The translations under genes and the position numbers were made by a program. A DNA stretch of 22,441 nt from a virus. Below, piece after piece: positions 15,734 through 22,441 of the stretch. The notes under the pieces were generated by a model. That model did no database searches. It was not told where the DNA came from and saw only the letters and a list, made by a program, of their open reading frames with translations. The stretch is taken from IMG/VR virus record IMGVR_UViG_3300001589_000152, positions 1,170 through 23,610 of that record. One strand, given 5' to 3'. Position 1 is the first letter of the stretch. The number at the start of each line of letters is the position of its first letter.

Positions 15734-16381
15734 ATGAAACTAATCGCAGAATATTGTGACCACGATTTATCACTGGTCACTGAAGGTAAAGGCGAAGCTA
15801 AGTCTTATCAAATCGAAGGTGTATTTGCACAAGCTGACCAAAAAAATCGTAACGGTAGAAATTATCCGAAAGCGATTATGGAAAAAGCTGTAGGTAAATA
15901 TGTTACAGAACAAGTTTCCAAAGGTCGTGCTGTTGGTGAGTTAAATCACCCCGAAGGCCCGACTATTAATTTGGATAAAGTATCCCATCGTATTACGGAC
16001 CTCAACTTTGAGGGAAACAATGTGATGGGTAAAGCACTTATATTAGATACTCCTATGGGTAAGATTGTTAAAGGTCTGCTAGATGGTGGTGTTCAACTAG
16101 GTGTTTCGACTCGTGGTATGGGAAGTCTGGAAAACCGTAACGGCGTGATGGAAGTTAAAGACGATTTCGTCCTTAGCACTATCGACATTGTCCAAGATCC
16201 ATCTGCACCTAATGCTTTTGTTAATGGAATTATGGAAGGTGTAGAGTGGGTTTGGAATAATGGTCTTATCGAGGCTCAAGACATTGAAAAAATAGAGACT
16301 GAAATAAAAAGAGCACCATCAAGAGCATTGCAGGAAGCGCAAGTTCGTGGGTTTGAAAATTTCCTCTCGTTATTGAAATAA
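15734..16381 (+). CDS. 21: Prohead maturation protease gp21
   Basis: 215 aa against 212 in T4. Features of the herpes-assemblin-like serine protease fold: NRNGRNYPKAIMEKA at about 38-52, catalytic His72 in GELNHPEGP, catalytic Ser125 in GVSTRGMGS, and a likely third residue Asp in STIDIVQDPSAPNAF (D151 or D155). It degrades the scaffold and trims gp23 and core proteins after (L/I)-x-E. The C-terminal helical tail is probably removed on activation. Starts three bases after the small protein; scaffold gp22 follows after an AAGGAG site. Confidence 0.97.
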   Translation: MKLIAEYCDHDLSLVTEGKGEAKSYQIEGVFAQADQKNRNGRNYPKAIMEKAVGKYVTEQVSKGRAVGELNHPEGPTINLDKVSHRITDLNFEGNNVMGKALILDTPMGKIVKGLLDGGVQLGVSTRGMGSLENRNGVMEVKDDFVLSTIDIVQDPSAPNAFVNGIMEGVEWVWNNGLIEAQDIEKIETEIKRAPSRALQEAQVRGFENFLSLLK

Positions 16382-16395
16382 AAAAGGAGTCAAGT

Positions 16396-17496
16396 ATGAC
16401 TGATCAAGATCAAGAATACGTTGAAATCCATGATGAGGAAATTGTGGAATCTAACGAAGAATCAGATGTATCGGAGAGCAGCATGGAGCTGCCAGCCGGT
16501 GGATCTGAAGATGCTGGTACCGGAGGCCCTGCTGATCCAGCAAAAGCCGCTGGTGATACTAGCAATGTAAAAAAAGCATCAGCCCCGAAAACTAAAGCGG
16601 GTATGATCAATGCAATGAGCCAAAAAATGTCAGAGCTTAACAAAGTTAAGTTGATGGCAGCTTATTCAAGCATGATGGGCGAAGAAATTGAAGTAAGTGA
16701 CGAGGAAGAAGTGATGGTAGAAGATACTACCGAAGCTGATTTGGAAGCACTGATTTCAAGTGATGAGTCACTATCAGAAGATTTTAAAGATAAAGCTGGC
16801 ACTATTTTTGAAGCAGCATTGAACCTTCGGGTTGAATCAAAAGTTCAAGAATTGGAAGAAGCATTTAGCAATAGAATCGAAAGCCTCGAAGAGCAATACG
16901 CCGACGAGACTTCAGAAGCAATTGTAGAAGCCAAAAGCGAATTGGTAGACAAAATTGATTCTTATCTTAACTATGTAGTCGAACAATGGGTAGAAGAAAA
17001 CCGTCTCGCTGTTGAGACTGGTATTCGGAATGAAATTTCAGAAGGATTTATGAGCAAGTTGAAAGACCTGTTTACTGAGTCGTATATCGAAGTTCCAGAA
17101 TCCAAAGTTGATCTAGTTGACCAGCTTGCAGAGGAAGTCCAAGAACTTGAGACTCGCCTAAACAAGCAAACAGCTACTAATATGGAAATGAATGAGCATG
17201 TAAAAGACCTACAACGCCTCGCGATCATTCGTGAAGCTTCTAAGGATCTTGCAGATACTCAAGCAACCAAATTAGAAAAACTAGCAGAAGGTGTCGAATT
17301 TGAGGACGTTGAGTCGTTTCTCTTTAAAGTCGAAACCATCAAGGAATCATATTTTTCAAATAAATCAGATGTAGAAACACATGCTGATCTAGTTGAAGAA
17401 ACAATGATTACTGAAGAAAGTGAAGAAACAGAAGCGCCTGTTGATGTTTCCTCTAGCATGGCACATTATGTTGCCGCACTTAAAAATAATACCTAG
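16396..17496 (+). CDS. 22: Prohead scaffold protein gp22
   Basis: 366 aa, clearly longer than T4 gp22 (269 aa). N-terminal 60 residues are acidic then low complexity (GGSEDAGTGGPADPAKAAG); residues about 130-310 are strongly helical and coiled-coil-like (VESKVQELEEAFSNRIESLEEQYADE), with the segment VDKIDSYLNYVVEQWVEENRL near 184-206 that is the best-conserved part of the family. It forms the core on which gp23 assembles and is destroyed by gp21. AAAAAGGAGTCAAGT before the ATG is a strong ribosome site. The extra length lies mostly in the N-terminal acidic and linker region. Confidence 0.95.
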   Translation: MTDQDQEYVEIHDEEIVESNEESDVSESSMELPAGGSEDAGTGGPADPAKAAGDTSNVKKASAPKTKAGMINAMSQKMSELNKVKLMAAYSSMMGEEIEVSDEEEVMVEDTTEADLEALISSDESLSEDFKDKAGTIFEAALNLRVESKVQELEEAFSNRIESLEEQYADETSEAIVEAKSELVDKIDSYLNYVVEQWVEENRLAVETGIRNEISEGFMSKLKDLFTESYIEVPESKVDLVDQLAEEVQELETRLNKQTATNMEMNEHVKDLQRLAIIREASKDLADTQATKLEKLAEGVEFEDVESFLFKVETIKESYFSNKSDVETHADLVEETMITEESEETEAPVDVSSSMAHYVAALKNNT

Positions 17497-17507
17497 GAGT
17501 TATTAAA

Positions 17508-18857
17508 ATGCAAACAACTAACTACAATACACTTATTGAAAAGTGGGCACCAGTTCTGAATGAAGAATCTGCTGGCGCAATTCAAGACAAGCACCGCAAG
17601 TCGGTAACTGCTGTTGTTCTTGAGAACCAAGAAAAAGCTCTCATGGAGCAGCGCACACAATACCAAGGTTTTGGTGGACTGACTGAAGCAGCTCCAGCAA
17701 ACAACACTGGTAACGTACAAAATTGGGACCCAGTTCTGATTTCGTTGGTTCGTCGTGCTATGCCTAACATGATGGCATATGACGTATGTGGCGTTCAGCC
17801 AATGACTGGTCCAACTGGACTGATCTTTGCAATGAAATCTACATATAAAACCACTCGCGCTGGTGCAACTAGCGGCAATGAAGCCCTGCATCTCGAAGCT
17901 GTCACTGGCTTCTCAGGCGATTCCGCTACAACTAACATTGCCGATGGTTCTGGTCTTGCTGGTGTTACTGATACTAACACTGACTCAACTATTGACGATC
18001 AGCGTAATAGTGCAGCTCCTGCAGGCGGCATGACTAAAGCTGAAGGCGAAGCACTGGGCACATCTGGCGCAAGCGCATGGGCAGAAATGGGTTTCACCAT
18101 TGATCGTGCAGACGTATCAGCCAAAACACGCGCATTGAAAGCAGAATATTCGCTTGAACTCGCACAAGACTTGAAAGCTATCCACGGTCTGGACGCTGAA
18201 AGTGAACTGGCTAACATTCTTTCGACTGAAATCCTCGCGGAAATCAATCGTGAAGTTATCCGCACAATCAACAGCCAAGCTAAAACTGGCGCAAGTCAAG
18301 CTAACACCCTTCTTAACGGTGTGTTTGATCTGCAAACAGATGCAGACGGTCGTTGGAGTGTTGAAAAGTTCAAAGGTCTGATGGTACAAATCGAGCGTGA
18401 AGCAAATGCAATCGCAAAAGAAACTCGCCGTGGTCGTGGTAACTTTATCATCACTTCTTCGGACGTTGCCTCTTGCTTGGCTGCAACCGGAATGCTAGAC
18501 TATGCTCCAGCAATCTCTGCCAACTTGAACGTAGATGATACAGGAAACACTTTTGCCGGTGTTCTTAATGGTCGTACAAAAGTATATGTTGATCCATATG
18601 CAACTGTTGACTATATCACATGTGGCTATAAAGGCACCAACGCATATGACGCTGGTATCTTCTATTGCCCATACGTACCTCTCACAATGGTTCGCGCTGT
18701 TGCTGAGGATAGCTTTCAACCAAAAATCGGCTTTAAGACCCGCTACGGCATGGTTTCGAATCCTTTTGTTGGTGCAACAGCTTCTGACGGTCTTGCAACT
18801 GCTAAGACTAATCAGTATTACAGAATCTTCAGAGTCGATAACATTCTGGGTGCATAA
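17508..18857 (+). CDS. 23: Major capsid protein gp23
   Basis: 449 aa against 521 in T4, the shorter size usual for marine relatives. Residues 1-60 form the helical delta domain; GGLTE60 followed by AAPANNTG fits the gp21 cut site, giving a mature protein of about 389 aa. Then NWDPVLISLVRRAMPNMMAYDVCGVQPMTGPTGLIF (in pieces: LVRRAMPNM, GVQPMTGPTG) and near the C-terminus YCPYVPLTMVRA, EDSFQPKIGFKTRYGM and SNPFV are hallmarks of gp23. Shell hexamers are built from it. TAGGAGTTATTAAA upstream of the ATG is a strong ribosome site, and codon use shifts to C-ending codons compared with neighbours, consistent with very high expression. Confidence 0.98.
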   Translation: MQTTNYNTLIEKWAPVLNEESAGAIQDKHRKSVTAVVLENQEKALMEQRTQYQGFGGLTEAAPANNTGNVQNWDPVLISLVRRAMPNMMAYDVCGVQPMTGPTGLIFAMKSTYKTTRAGATSGNEALHLEAVTGFSGDSATTNIADGSGLAGVTDTNTDSTIDDQRNSAAPAGGMTKAEGEALGTSGASAWAEMGFTIDRADVSAKTRALKAEYSLELAQDLKAIHGLDAESELANILSTEILAEINREVIRTINSQAKTGASQANTLLNGVFDLQTDADGRWSVEKFKGLMVQIEREANAIAKETRRGRGNFIITSSDVASCLAATGMLDYAPAISANLNVDDTGNTFAGVLNGRTKVYVDPYATVDYITCGYKGTNAYDAGIFYCPYVPLTMVRAVAEDSFQPKIGFKTRYGMVSNPFVGATASDGLATAKTNQYYRIFRVDNILGA

Positions 18858-18865
18858 GCACAAAA

Positions 18866-18898
18866 AAAGAGCGCCACGGAGAGGGCGCTCTTTATTAC
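18866..18898. terminator. Hairpin terminator 1, bidirectional
   Basis: AAAGAGCGCC (18866-18875), eight-base loop, GGCGCTCTTT (18884-18893). On the minus strand the stem is followed by a longer T-run (from the A-run at 18862-18868) than on the plus strand (TTTATTA), so it may mainly stop the minus-strand genes while helping to end gp23 transcripts. Confidence 0.9.
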
Positions 18899-18903
18899 TA
18901 CTC

Positions 18904-18934
18904 AAAGACAGTGTTTCGGCACTGTCTTTTTTTT
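18904..18934 (+). terminator. Hairpin terminator 2 after gp23
   Basis: AAAGACAGTG (18904-18913), loop TTTCGG, CACTGTCTTT (18920-18929), followed by a run of T to 18934. Textbook intrinsic terminator on the plus strand with a TTCG-type loop. Its T-run abuts the stop codon of the convergent minus-strand gene. Confidence 0.93.
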
Positions 18935-19142
18935 AATCTAAAATGCAATTCCAATTTTCGTGAAGATAGAACGCTTCTAATGTATTATCTTTACCGAATG
19001 GCGAGATAATTTTACATACTGGAAGATTAGTATCATCTTCCCGCACATCATATCGCATACTCATAGAACCTTCTACAATTTCACAATCATGATGTGAAGG
19101 TTGAACCATTGATCCCACAAATCTAACTGTTACGACTTGCAT
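18933..19142 (-). CDS. Small hypothetical protein (second gene of the minus-strand pair)
   Basis: 69 aa from ATG at 19142-19140; the frame extends further upstream but this ATG has GAGGAG eight bases before it and overlaps the stop of the upstream minus gene as TAATG, so I chose it. Sequence begins MQVVTVRFVGSMVQPSHHDCEI and is mixed, with three cysteines and no recognised motif, signal or membrane segment. Paired with the 119-aa gene and probably early expressed. Function unknown. Confidence 0.75.
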   Translation of the reverse strand: MQVVTVRFVGSMVQPSHHDCEIVEGSMSMRYDVREDDTNLPVCKIISPFGKDNTLEAFYLHENWNCILD

Positions 19143-19501
19143 TATAAAACTCCTCTTTTCATTTTCCAGTTTTGGATTGTTTTGTTGTACCAATCTTCAT
19201 TTTTATTACGAAGAATATCAAGAGGTGAATGGCTTACTTCTAAACCTTCAGCATTTCTTGCTTCTACATATTCCTCAACAGTAAAAGACTTTACCAGTTC
19301 TGCAACGAATTTTGCTTTTGTGAATGGACCACCATACTTAAATCGGGCTATAAAAAGGTCTTTGCCTTTGCCAACAAGTGATGGGTGAACATTTAAGCCA
19401 TTTCTTGAAACTGTTGGCCAAACTGGACGATCTGTATAATCTCCAGTGTAGTGCAAATAACCACCGTGGTATGTGAAGTCTTTTTTGTTGAACTTAGTCA
19501 T
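19142..19501 (-). CDS. Hypothetical protein, first gene of the minus-strand pair
   Basis: 119 aa. Contains YHGGYLHYTGDYTDRP at about 11-26, a DLFIARFKYGGPFTKAKFVAEL segment (about 48-69, split here as FIARFKYGG and FTKAKFVAEL) and SFTVEEYVEA, then PLDILRNKNEDWYN. I have an impression of similar small phage proteins with FIARFKY and FTVEEY motifs, but no function is known to me. GAAAGGG lies about seven bases before the ATG. Upstream is a good sigma70-type promoter. No signal peptide or membrane segment. Likely early host-directed or regulatory protein, by position and promoter only. Confidence 0.8.
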   Translation of the reverse strand: MTKFNKKDFTYHGGYLHYTGDYTDRPVWPTVSRNGLNVHPSLVGKGKDLFIARFKYGGPFTKAKFVAELVKSFTVEEYVEARNAEGLEVSHSPLDILRNKNEDWYNKTIQNWKMKRGVL

Positions 19502-19537
19502 TTGTGAACCCTTTCAAGTGATTCTGTTTCTATAACT

Positions 19538-19566
19538 AATGTAACATAATAACTTTGTAATGTCAA
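19538..19566 (-). promoter_or_regulatory. Sigma70-type (early) promoter for the minus-strand pair
   Basis: On the minus strand, TTGACA (perfect -35, plus coordinates 19561-19566), spacer of 17 bases, TACATT (-10, four of six consensus, 19538-19543). The leader to the ATG at 19501 is about 30 bases. Host RNA polymerase should read this unaided, unlike the late promoters around it. Confidence 0.75.
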
Positions 19567-19578
19567 GCTTTATTTTTA

Positions 19579-19586
19579 TATAAATA
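19579..19586 (+). promoter_or_regulatory. T4-type late promoter for the tail-tube-fold gene
   Basis: TATAAATA followed by GAGATATAA, 33 bases before the chosen ATG at 19619. It lies back to back with the minus-strand early promoter. Confidence 0.8.
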
Positions 19587-19618
19587 GAGATATAATTAGA
19601 TTGAATCGGATATATCTT

Positions 19619-20116
19619 ATGTCAGCATTAACACAAAATATGAACTATCTTCAACCCACAAACTTTAAGGTTGTGATAGATCACTCTAAATTCGGTAACT
19701 TAGAATTTTTTGCACAAAGATTAATTCATCCTGGAGTTACTATAAATTCCCCATCCGTTCCATTTAAGAGAATACAAACGATAACTTTACCTGGTGATAC
19801 TCTTACATTCGAAGATTTGTCAATGGATATTTTGGTAGATGAAAATCTGAATACTTATATTGAAGTCTTTAATCTGATTCAAAATATGGTTACAGAAAAT
19901 TACGAAAGTCCTATGGTAAAAAATTCTAAGACTGGTTCAGCCATGGATATTACAGTGACGATTACTAGCAGCCATAACAATGTGGTAAAAACAATTCGAT
20001 ATATTGATTGTGTCGCTACATCAATAGGAACAATCTTGTTAGAAGCTACGTCCGAAACATCACCTGTTATCACATTTCCTGTTACGTTTAGAGTCGGCTA
20101 CTATGAGATAAAATAG
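19619..20116 (+). CDS. Tail tube-fold structural protein, gp3 candidate
   Basis: 165 aa from ATG 19619 (MSALTQNMNYLQPTNFKVVI); an in-frame TTG at 19601 would leave almost no leader after the late promoter. The layout parallels gp19 in this window: a FKVVID strand, FFAQRLIHPGVTINSPSVPF, then DTLTFEDLSMDILVDENLN and a helix IEVFNLIQNM, matching the RTFQPWQVTIYND and ALERWMNGM elements of the tube. The end, IRYIDCVATSIGTILL and FPVTFRVGYYEI, is also tube-like. In marine T4 relatives, the gene between gp23 and uvsY is, as I recall, called gp3 (tail tube terminator). A structural role is well supported; the gp3 name rests on memory and position. No strong ribosome site. Confidence 0.75.
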   Translation: MSALTQNMNYLQPTNFKVVIDHSKFGNLEFFAQRLIHPGVTINSPSVPFKRIQTITLPGDTLTFEDLSMDILVDENLNTYIEVFNLIQNMVTENYESPMVKNSKTGSAMDITVTITSSHNNVVKTIRYIDCVATSIGTILLEATSETSPVITFPVTFRVGYYEIK

Positions 20117-20143
20117 CACTATATATATTATGAATTTGATTAT

Positions 20144-20147
20144 GGAG
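20144..20147 (+). promoter_or_regulatory. Shine-Dalgarno supporting a TTG start for uvsY
   Basis: GGAG seven bases before TTG 20155. The first in-frame ATG would be within the protein at about residue 52, well past the conserved N-terminus, so TTG is the only sensible start. Confidence 0.7.
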
Positions 20148-20154
20148 ACTTGAA

Positions 20155-20601
20155 TTGCTTACACTTGAGACTACACTAGAAGAATGGCAGAAAGACTGTC
20201 AGATAGATGAAACCAATTTAGTTAGAGCGACAGTGGATATTGCTAAACTGCACTCTAAATATTTGCAGGTTCTCGCCATAAATAAACTTCAACTCAAAAA
20301 ATCTAAGATGAAACAGAATATTCTTTTAAAAGAGAAATGGCTGTACTACAATGGTAAGATGGACCAAGATGCTATCGAGGCTCATGGTTGGGATTATGAT
20401 CCGTTTAATGGAGTTAAGGTAATGAAAGGCGATATGAACAAATGGTACGATTCAGATGTAGATATTCAGCGCAGTGAAGAAAAAATAGAATATTACAAAA
20501 CTTTTGTTGAAACACTAACAGAGATTGTCGAAAATTTAAAATGGAAACATCAAAGTATCGGCAACATTATTAAATGGAAACAGTTTGAAGCGGGAGGCTA
20601 A
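20155..20601 (+). CDS. uvsY: Recombination mediator UvsY
   Basis: 148 aa against 137 in T4. Pattern follows UvsY: LEEWQKDCQIDETNL at the N-terminus, a helix with SKYLQVL, a LLKEKWLYYNGKMDQD segment (T4: ALKARLDYYSGRGDG) and the C-terminal IKWKQFEAGG (T4: MRAFEAGK). UvsY loads the UvsX recombinase onto single-stranded DNA coated with gp32. Starts with TTG. No MotA-type middle promoter box is visible upstream, so it may be read from 19579 or from a promoter I cannot recognise. UvsX and gp32 are not in the window. Confidence 0.93.
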   Translation: MLTLETTLEEWQKDCQIDETNLVRATVDIAKLHSKYLQVLAINKLQLKKSKMKQNILLKEKWLYYNGKMDQDAIEAHGWDYDPFNGVKVMKGDMNKWYDSDVDIQRSEEKIEYYKTFVETLTEIVENLKWKHQSIGNIIKWKQFEAGG

Positions 20602-20603
20602 AA

Positions 20604-20831
20604 ATGGGCAGCAAACATCCTAAAGTTCCTACTTTCAGTGTTAGAGCAAGGCTTGACGTTGAACTTTTATCAGAAGTTGACTCTTATATCACTAGATATA
20701 GGACTAGAACACAAATTATCGAAGAAGCTTTGAGATTATATTTGCCTGTTCTCGCACAGACAGATAAGAGAAAGAAAATCGAACAAAACGCAAATTCATC
20801 AAGTTGGAGAGACGGACTATTAGATGATTGA
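20604..20831 (+). CDS. Ribbon-helix-helix (CopG/Arc-like) DNA-binding protein
   Basis: 75 aa. TFSVRARLDVELLSEVDSYI (about 10-29) gives a short beta strand and first helix; RTRTQIIEEALRLYLPVL (about 33-50) gives the second helix, with the strand residues alternating as in ribbon-helix-helix repressors. The C-terminal 25 residues are charged. Such proteins bind DNA as dimers, often to their own promoter. A GGAGG site precedes the ATG by about five bases, and the last codons overlap the uvsW ATG. Candidate regulator of the recombination genes, or an accessory DNA-binding factor; the target is unknown. Confidence 0.8.
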   Translation: MGSKHPKVPTFSVRARLDVELLSEVDSYITRYRTRTQIIEEALRLYLPVLAQTDKRKKIEQNANSSSWRDGLLDD

Positions 20832-22332
20832 AAAAATTACTGTAATGAAGAAAAACGAAAGTCAGCTACTAGTTGACTGCGACAGCGGCATTCTTATGGA
20901 ACTAAACGAATACTTTAGCTTCTTTGTAGATGGATATAAATTTATGCCTCTATATAAAAACAAAGTTTGGGATGGCAAAATTCGCATATTTAACGGAATG
21001 ACGCAAGAATTGCCCGCAGGTCTATTGCATCAATTAAAAGCTTTTGCAAAACAGCGCGGATATGAACTTGATTATGAGGACGGTGAGTATGGTTCGCCAG
21101 AACAGTACAATCAAGTTGATCCAGATCACATTATGCAATTTATCGAAACTCTAAATTTAAGAAGTCGCGGTAATCCCATTACAGTAAGAGACTACCAATT
21201 CGATGCTATATGCACAGCAATTAAAAATAAAAGATCAATCCTACTGTCTCCAACAGGCTCAGGTAAATCTTTAATTATCTATGTACTCATGCGTTGGTAC
21301 ATGGAAAATCACGACGATAAAGTTTTAGTTATTGTTCCTACAACTTCTTTAGTGCAGCAAATGTTTGCAGATTTTGGCGACTACTCAACACACGACAGTT
21401 CGTTTGATATAGAAAAAGAAGCACACGTTATATATTCAGGAAAAGCAAAGCATGATCTTGAGGAACGTATTGTTATCAGCACATGGCAATCTATCTACAA
21501 ACTACAGCCTAATTGGTTTGCAGAATTTGGCGTAACATTTGGAGATGAGTGTCACGGATTCAAATCGAAATCATTATCATCAATTATGAATAAATGTGTT
21601 AATACTGCATATCGTTTCGGCACTACAGGCACACTAGATGGTACGCAGACACACAAACTTGTATTAGAAGGTTTGTTCGGTAAAGTAAGAAAAGTAACTA
21701 CAACAAAGAAACTACAAGACGATGATACCTTAGCTGCATTGAATATCTTTATGTTAACCCTAGAATATAACGACGAAGATAAGATAGAAAATGTAGGAAA
21801 AACTTATGCACAAGAAATAAACTGGATAGTACTAAACGAATCGAGAAATAATTTTATACGAAATTTAGCTATTGACGCTAAAGGAAATACTCTTGTTTTA
21901 TTTCAATTTGTCGAAAAGCATGGCAAAGTGTTGTATGATATTATATCAGAAAAGGCGGAAGAAAATAGAAAGGTATTCTATGTATCAGGTCAAACAGAAG
22001 CAACAGATAGAGAGGCAATCAGAAAAATCGTTGAAACTCAGGAAAATTCTATAATTGTAGCGTCACTAGGAACATTTAGTACTGGTATAAATATAAAGAA
22101 TCTGCACAACATCGTATTTGCTTCACCTAGTAAATCCCAGATTAGAGTTTTACAGAGTATCGGAAGAAGTTTGAGAAAAAGTGATGATGGGAGAGTTAGT
22201 AAGTTATACGATTTAGTGGACGACCTACAGCACAAATCAAGAAAAAATTACGCACTTCTCCACGGCGAAGAAAGATTAAAGATATATACTAAAGAGCAAT
22301 TCGATTATAAAGAGTATAGGATTAAGTTATGA
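20824..22332 (+). CDS. uvsW: RNA-DNA and DNA-DNA helicase UvsW
   Basis: 502 aa, as T4 UvsW (503). N-terminal domain residues 1-95 include YFSFFVDGYKFMPLYKNKVWDG, the UvsW-specific substrate-binding region. Helicase superfamily 2 motifs: RDYQ at 122-125, SPTGSGKS (Walker A) 142-149, IVPTTSLVQQM, GDECHGF (DECH box 241-244), GTTGT 266-270, FSTGINIKNLHNIVFA, and LQSIGRSLRK (motif VI) near 442-451. It unwinds R-loops and branched recombination intermediates, shutting off origin replication late in infection. ATG lies inside the previous gene (8-base overlap); stop overlaps the next ATG. Complete, no missing motif. Confidence 0.97.
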   Translation: MIEKITVMKKNESQLLVDCDSGILMELNEYFSFFVDGYKFMPLYKNKVWDGKIRIFNGMTQELPAGLLHQLKAFAKQRGYELDYEDGEYGSPEQYNQVDPDHIMQFIETLNLRSRGNPITVRDYQFDAICTAIKNKRSILLSPTGSGKSLIIYVLMRWYMENHDDKVLVIVPTTSLVQQMFADFGDYSTHDSSFDIEKEAHVIYSGKAKHDLEERIVISTWQSIYKLQPNWFAEFGVTFGDECHGFKSKSLSSIMNKCVNTAYRFGTTGTLDGTQTHKLVLEGLFGKVRKVTTTKKLQDDDTLAALNIFMLTLEYNDEDKIENVGKTYAQEINWIVLNESRNNFIRNLAIDAKGNTLVLFQFVEKHGKVLYDIISEKAEENRKVFYVSGQTEATDREAIRKIVETQENSIIVASLGTFSTGINIKNLHNIVFASPSKSQIRVLQSIGRSLRKSDDGRVSKLYDLVDDLQHKSRKNYALLHGEERLKIYTKEQFDYKEYRIKL

Positions 22333-22441
22333 AAAATAGTAACATTTTACAAATTAAACTTTCAAACGGCGATGAATTATTATGTGATATGATTGAATTA
22401 CCTGAAGAAGAATATGAAGATGAATTTGAAGTTATTGTTAA
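22329..22441 (+). CDS. Partial gene after uvsW, unrecognised small protein
   Basis: 37 codons before the window ends. ATG overlaps the uvsW stop as ATGA. Sequence begins MKNSNILQIKLSNGDELLCDMIE, followed by an acidic stretch (PEEEYEDEFE). The pattern KL.NGDELLC resembles the first strands of small Sm-like or SH3-like barrel proteins common in marine T4 relatives, but this is only an impression. Too short to name. Confidence 0.6.
   Translation, partial: MKNSNILQIKLSNGDELLCDMIELPEEEYEDEFEVIV

Noticed and set aside
22086-22093. Fifth TATAAATA octamer on the plus strand
   Set aside because: It lies within the conserved FSTGINIKN motif of uvsW, where the codons GGT ATA AAT ATA are dictated by protein sequence; the following bases lack the AGT pattern of the others, so chance is likely.
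1-22441. tRNA genes, CRISPR arrays, insertion sequences, homing endonucleases
   Set aside because: None seen; intergenic DNA is too short, no direct-repeat arrays with spacers, no transposase or HNH/GIY-YIG motifs in any supported frame.

Overview
The window is a contiguous piece of the late structural module of a T4-like myovirus, followed by the start of a recombination module. The core proteins resemble T4 gp13 to gp23, then UvsY and UvsW. The DNA is AT-rich, genes are tightly packed with many ATGA or TAATG overlaps, and late promoters read TATAAATA. gp23 is short (449 aa), the fibre proteins carry the modules common in marine and cyanophage-like T4 relatives, and the gene following gp23 is a tail-tube-fold protein next to uvsY. 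This points to a marine exo-T-even phage; the host cannot be read from the sequence.

Layout. 1-4614 (+): end of gp13, gp14 (split into two overlapping frames and expanded by six repeats), gp15, gp16 and gp17 (neck, tail completion, terminase). 4626-6993: late promoter, then tail sheath gp18 and tail tube gp19. 6999-8608: late promoter, a perfect 5' leader hairpin and portal gp20. 8612-15180: a 6.6-kb adhesion cassette of a 1588-aa fibre ending in an S74 chaperone domain and a 600-aa glycine-rich adhesin-like protein, placed where T4 has no fibre genes. 15201-18857: late promoter and the prohead set (gp67-like, a small protein at the gp68 position with a capsid-targeting-like N-terminus, protease gp21, scaffold gp22, major capsid gp23). 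18866-18934: two strong hairpin terminators.

18933-19501 (-): two small unrecognised genes on the opposite strand behind a good sigma70-type promoter, so probably early genes inside the late block. 19579-20116 (+): late promoter and a tail-tube-fold protein (gp3 candidate). 20155-22332: uvsY (TTG start), a ribbon-helix-helix DNA-binding protein and the helicase uvsW, overlapping into a further gene cut by the window end.

Together the genes make the neck, tail, portal, prohead and packaging motor, plus a host-recognition pair. The items most worth a second look are the split, repeat-expanded gp14, the adhesion cassette between portal and prohead genes, the antisense early island, the RHH protein between uvsY and uvsW, and the capsid-targeting-like small protein.
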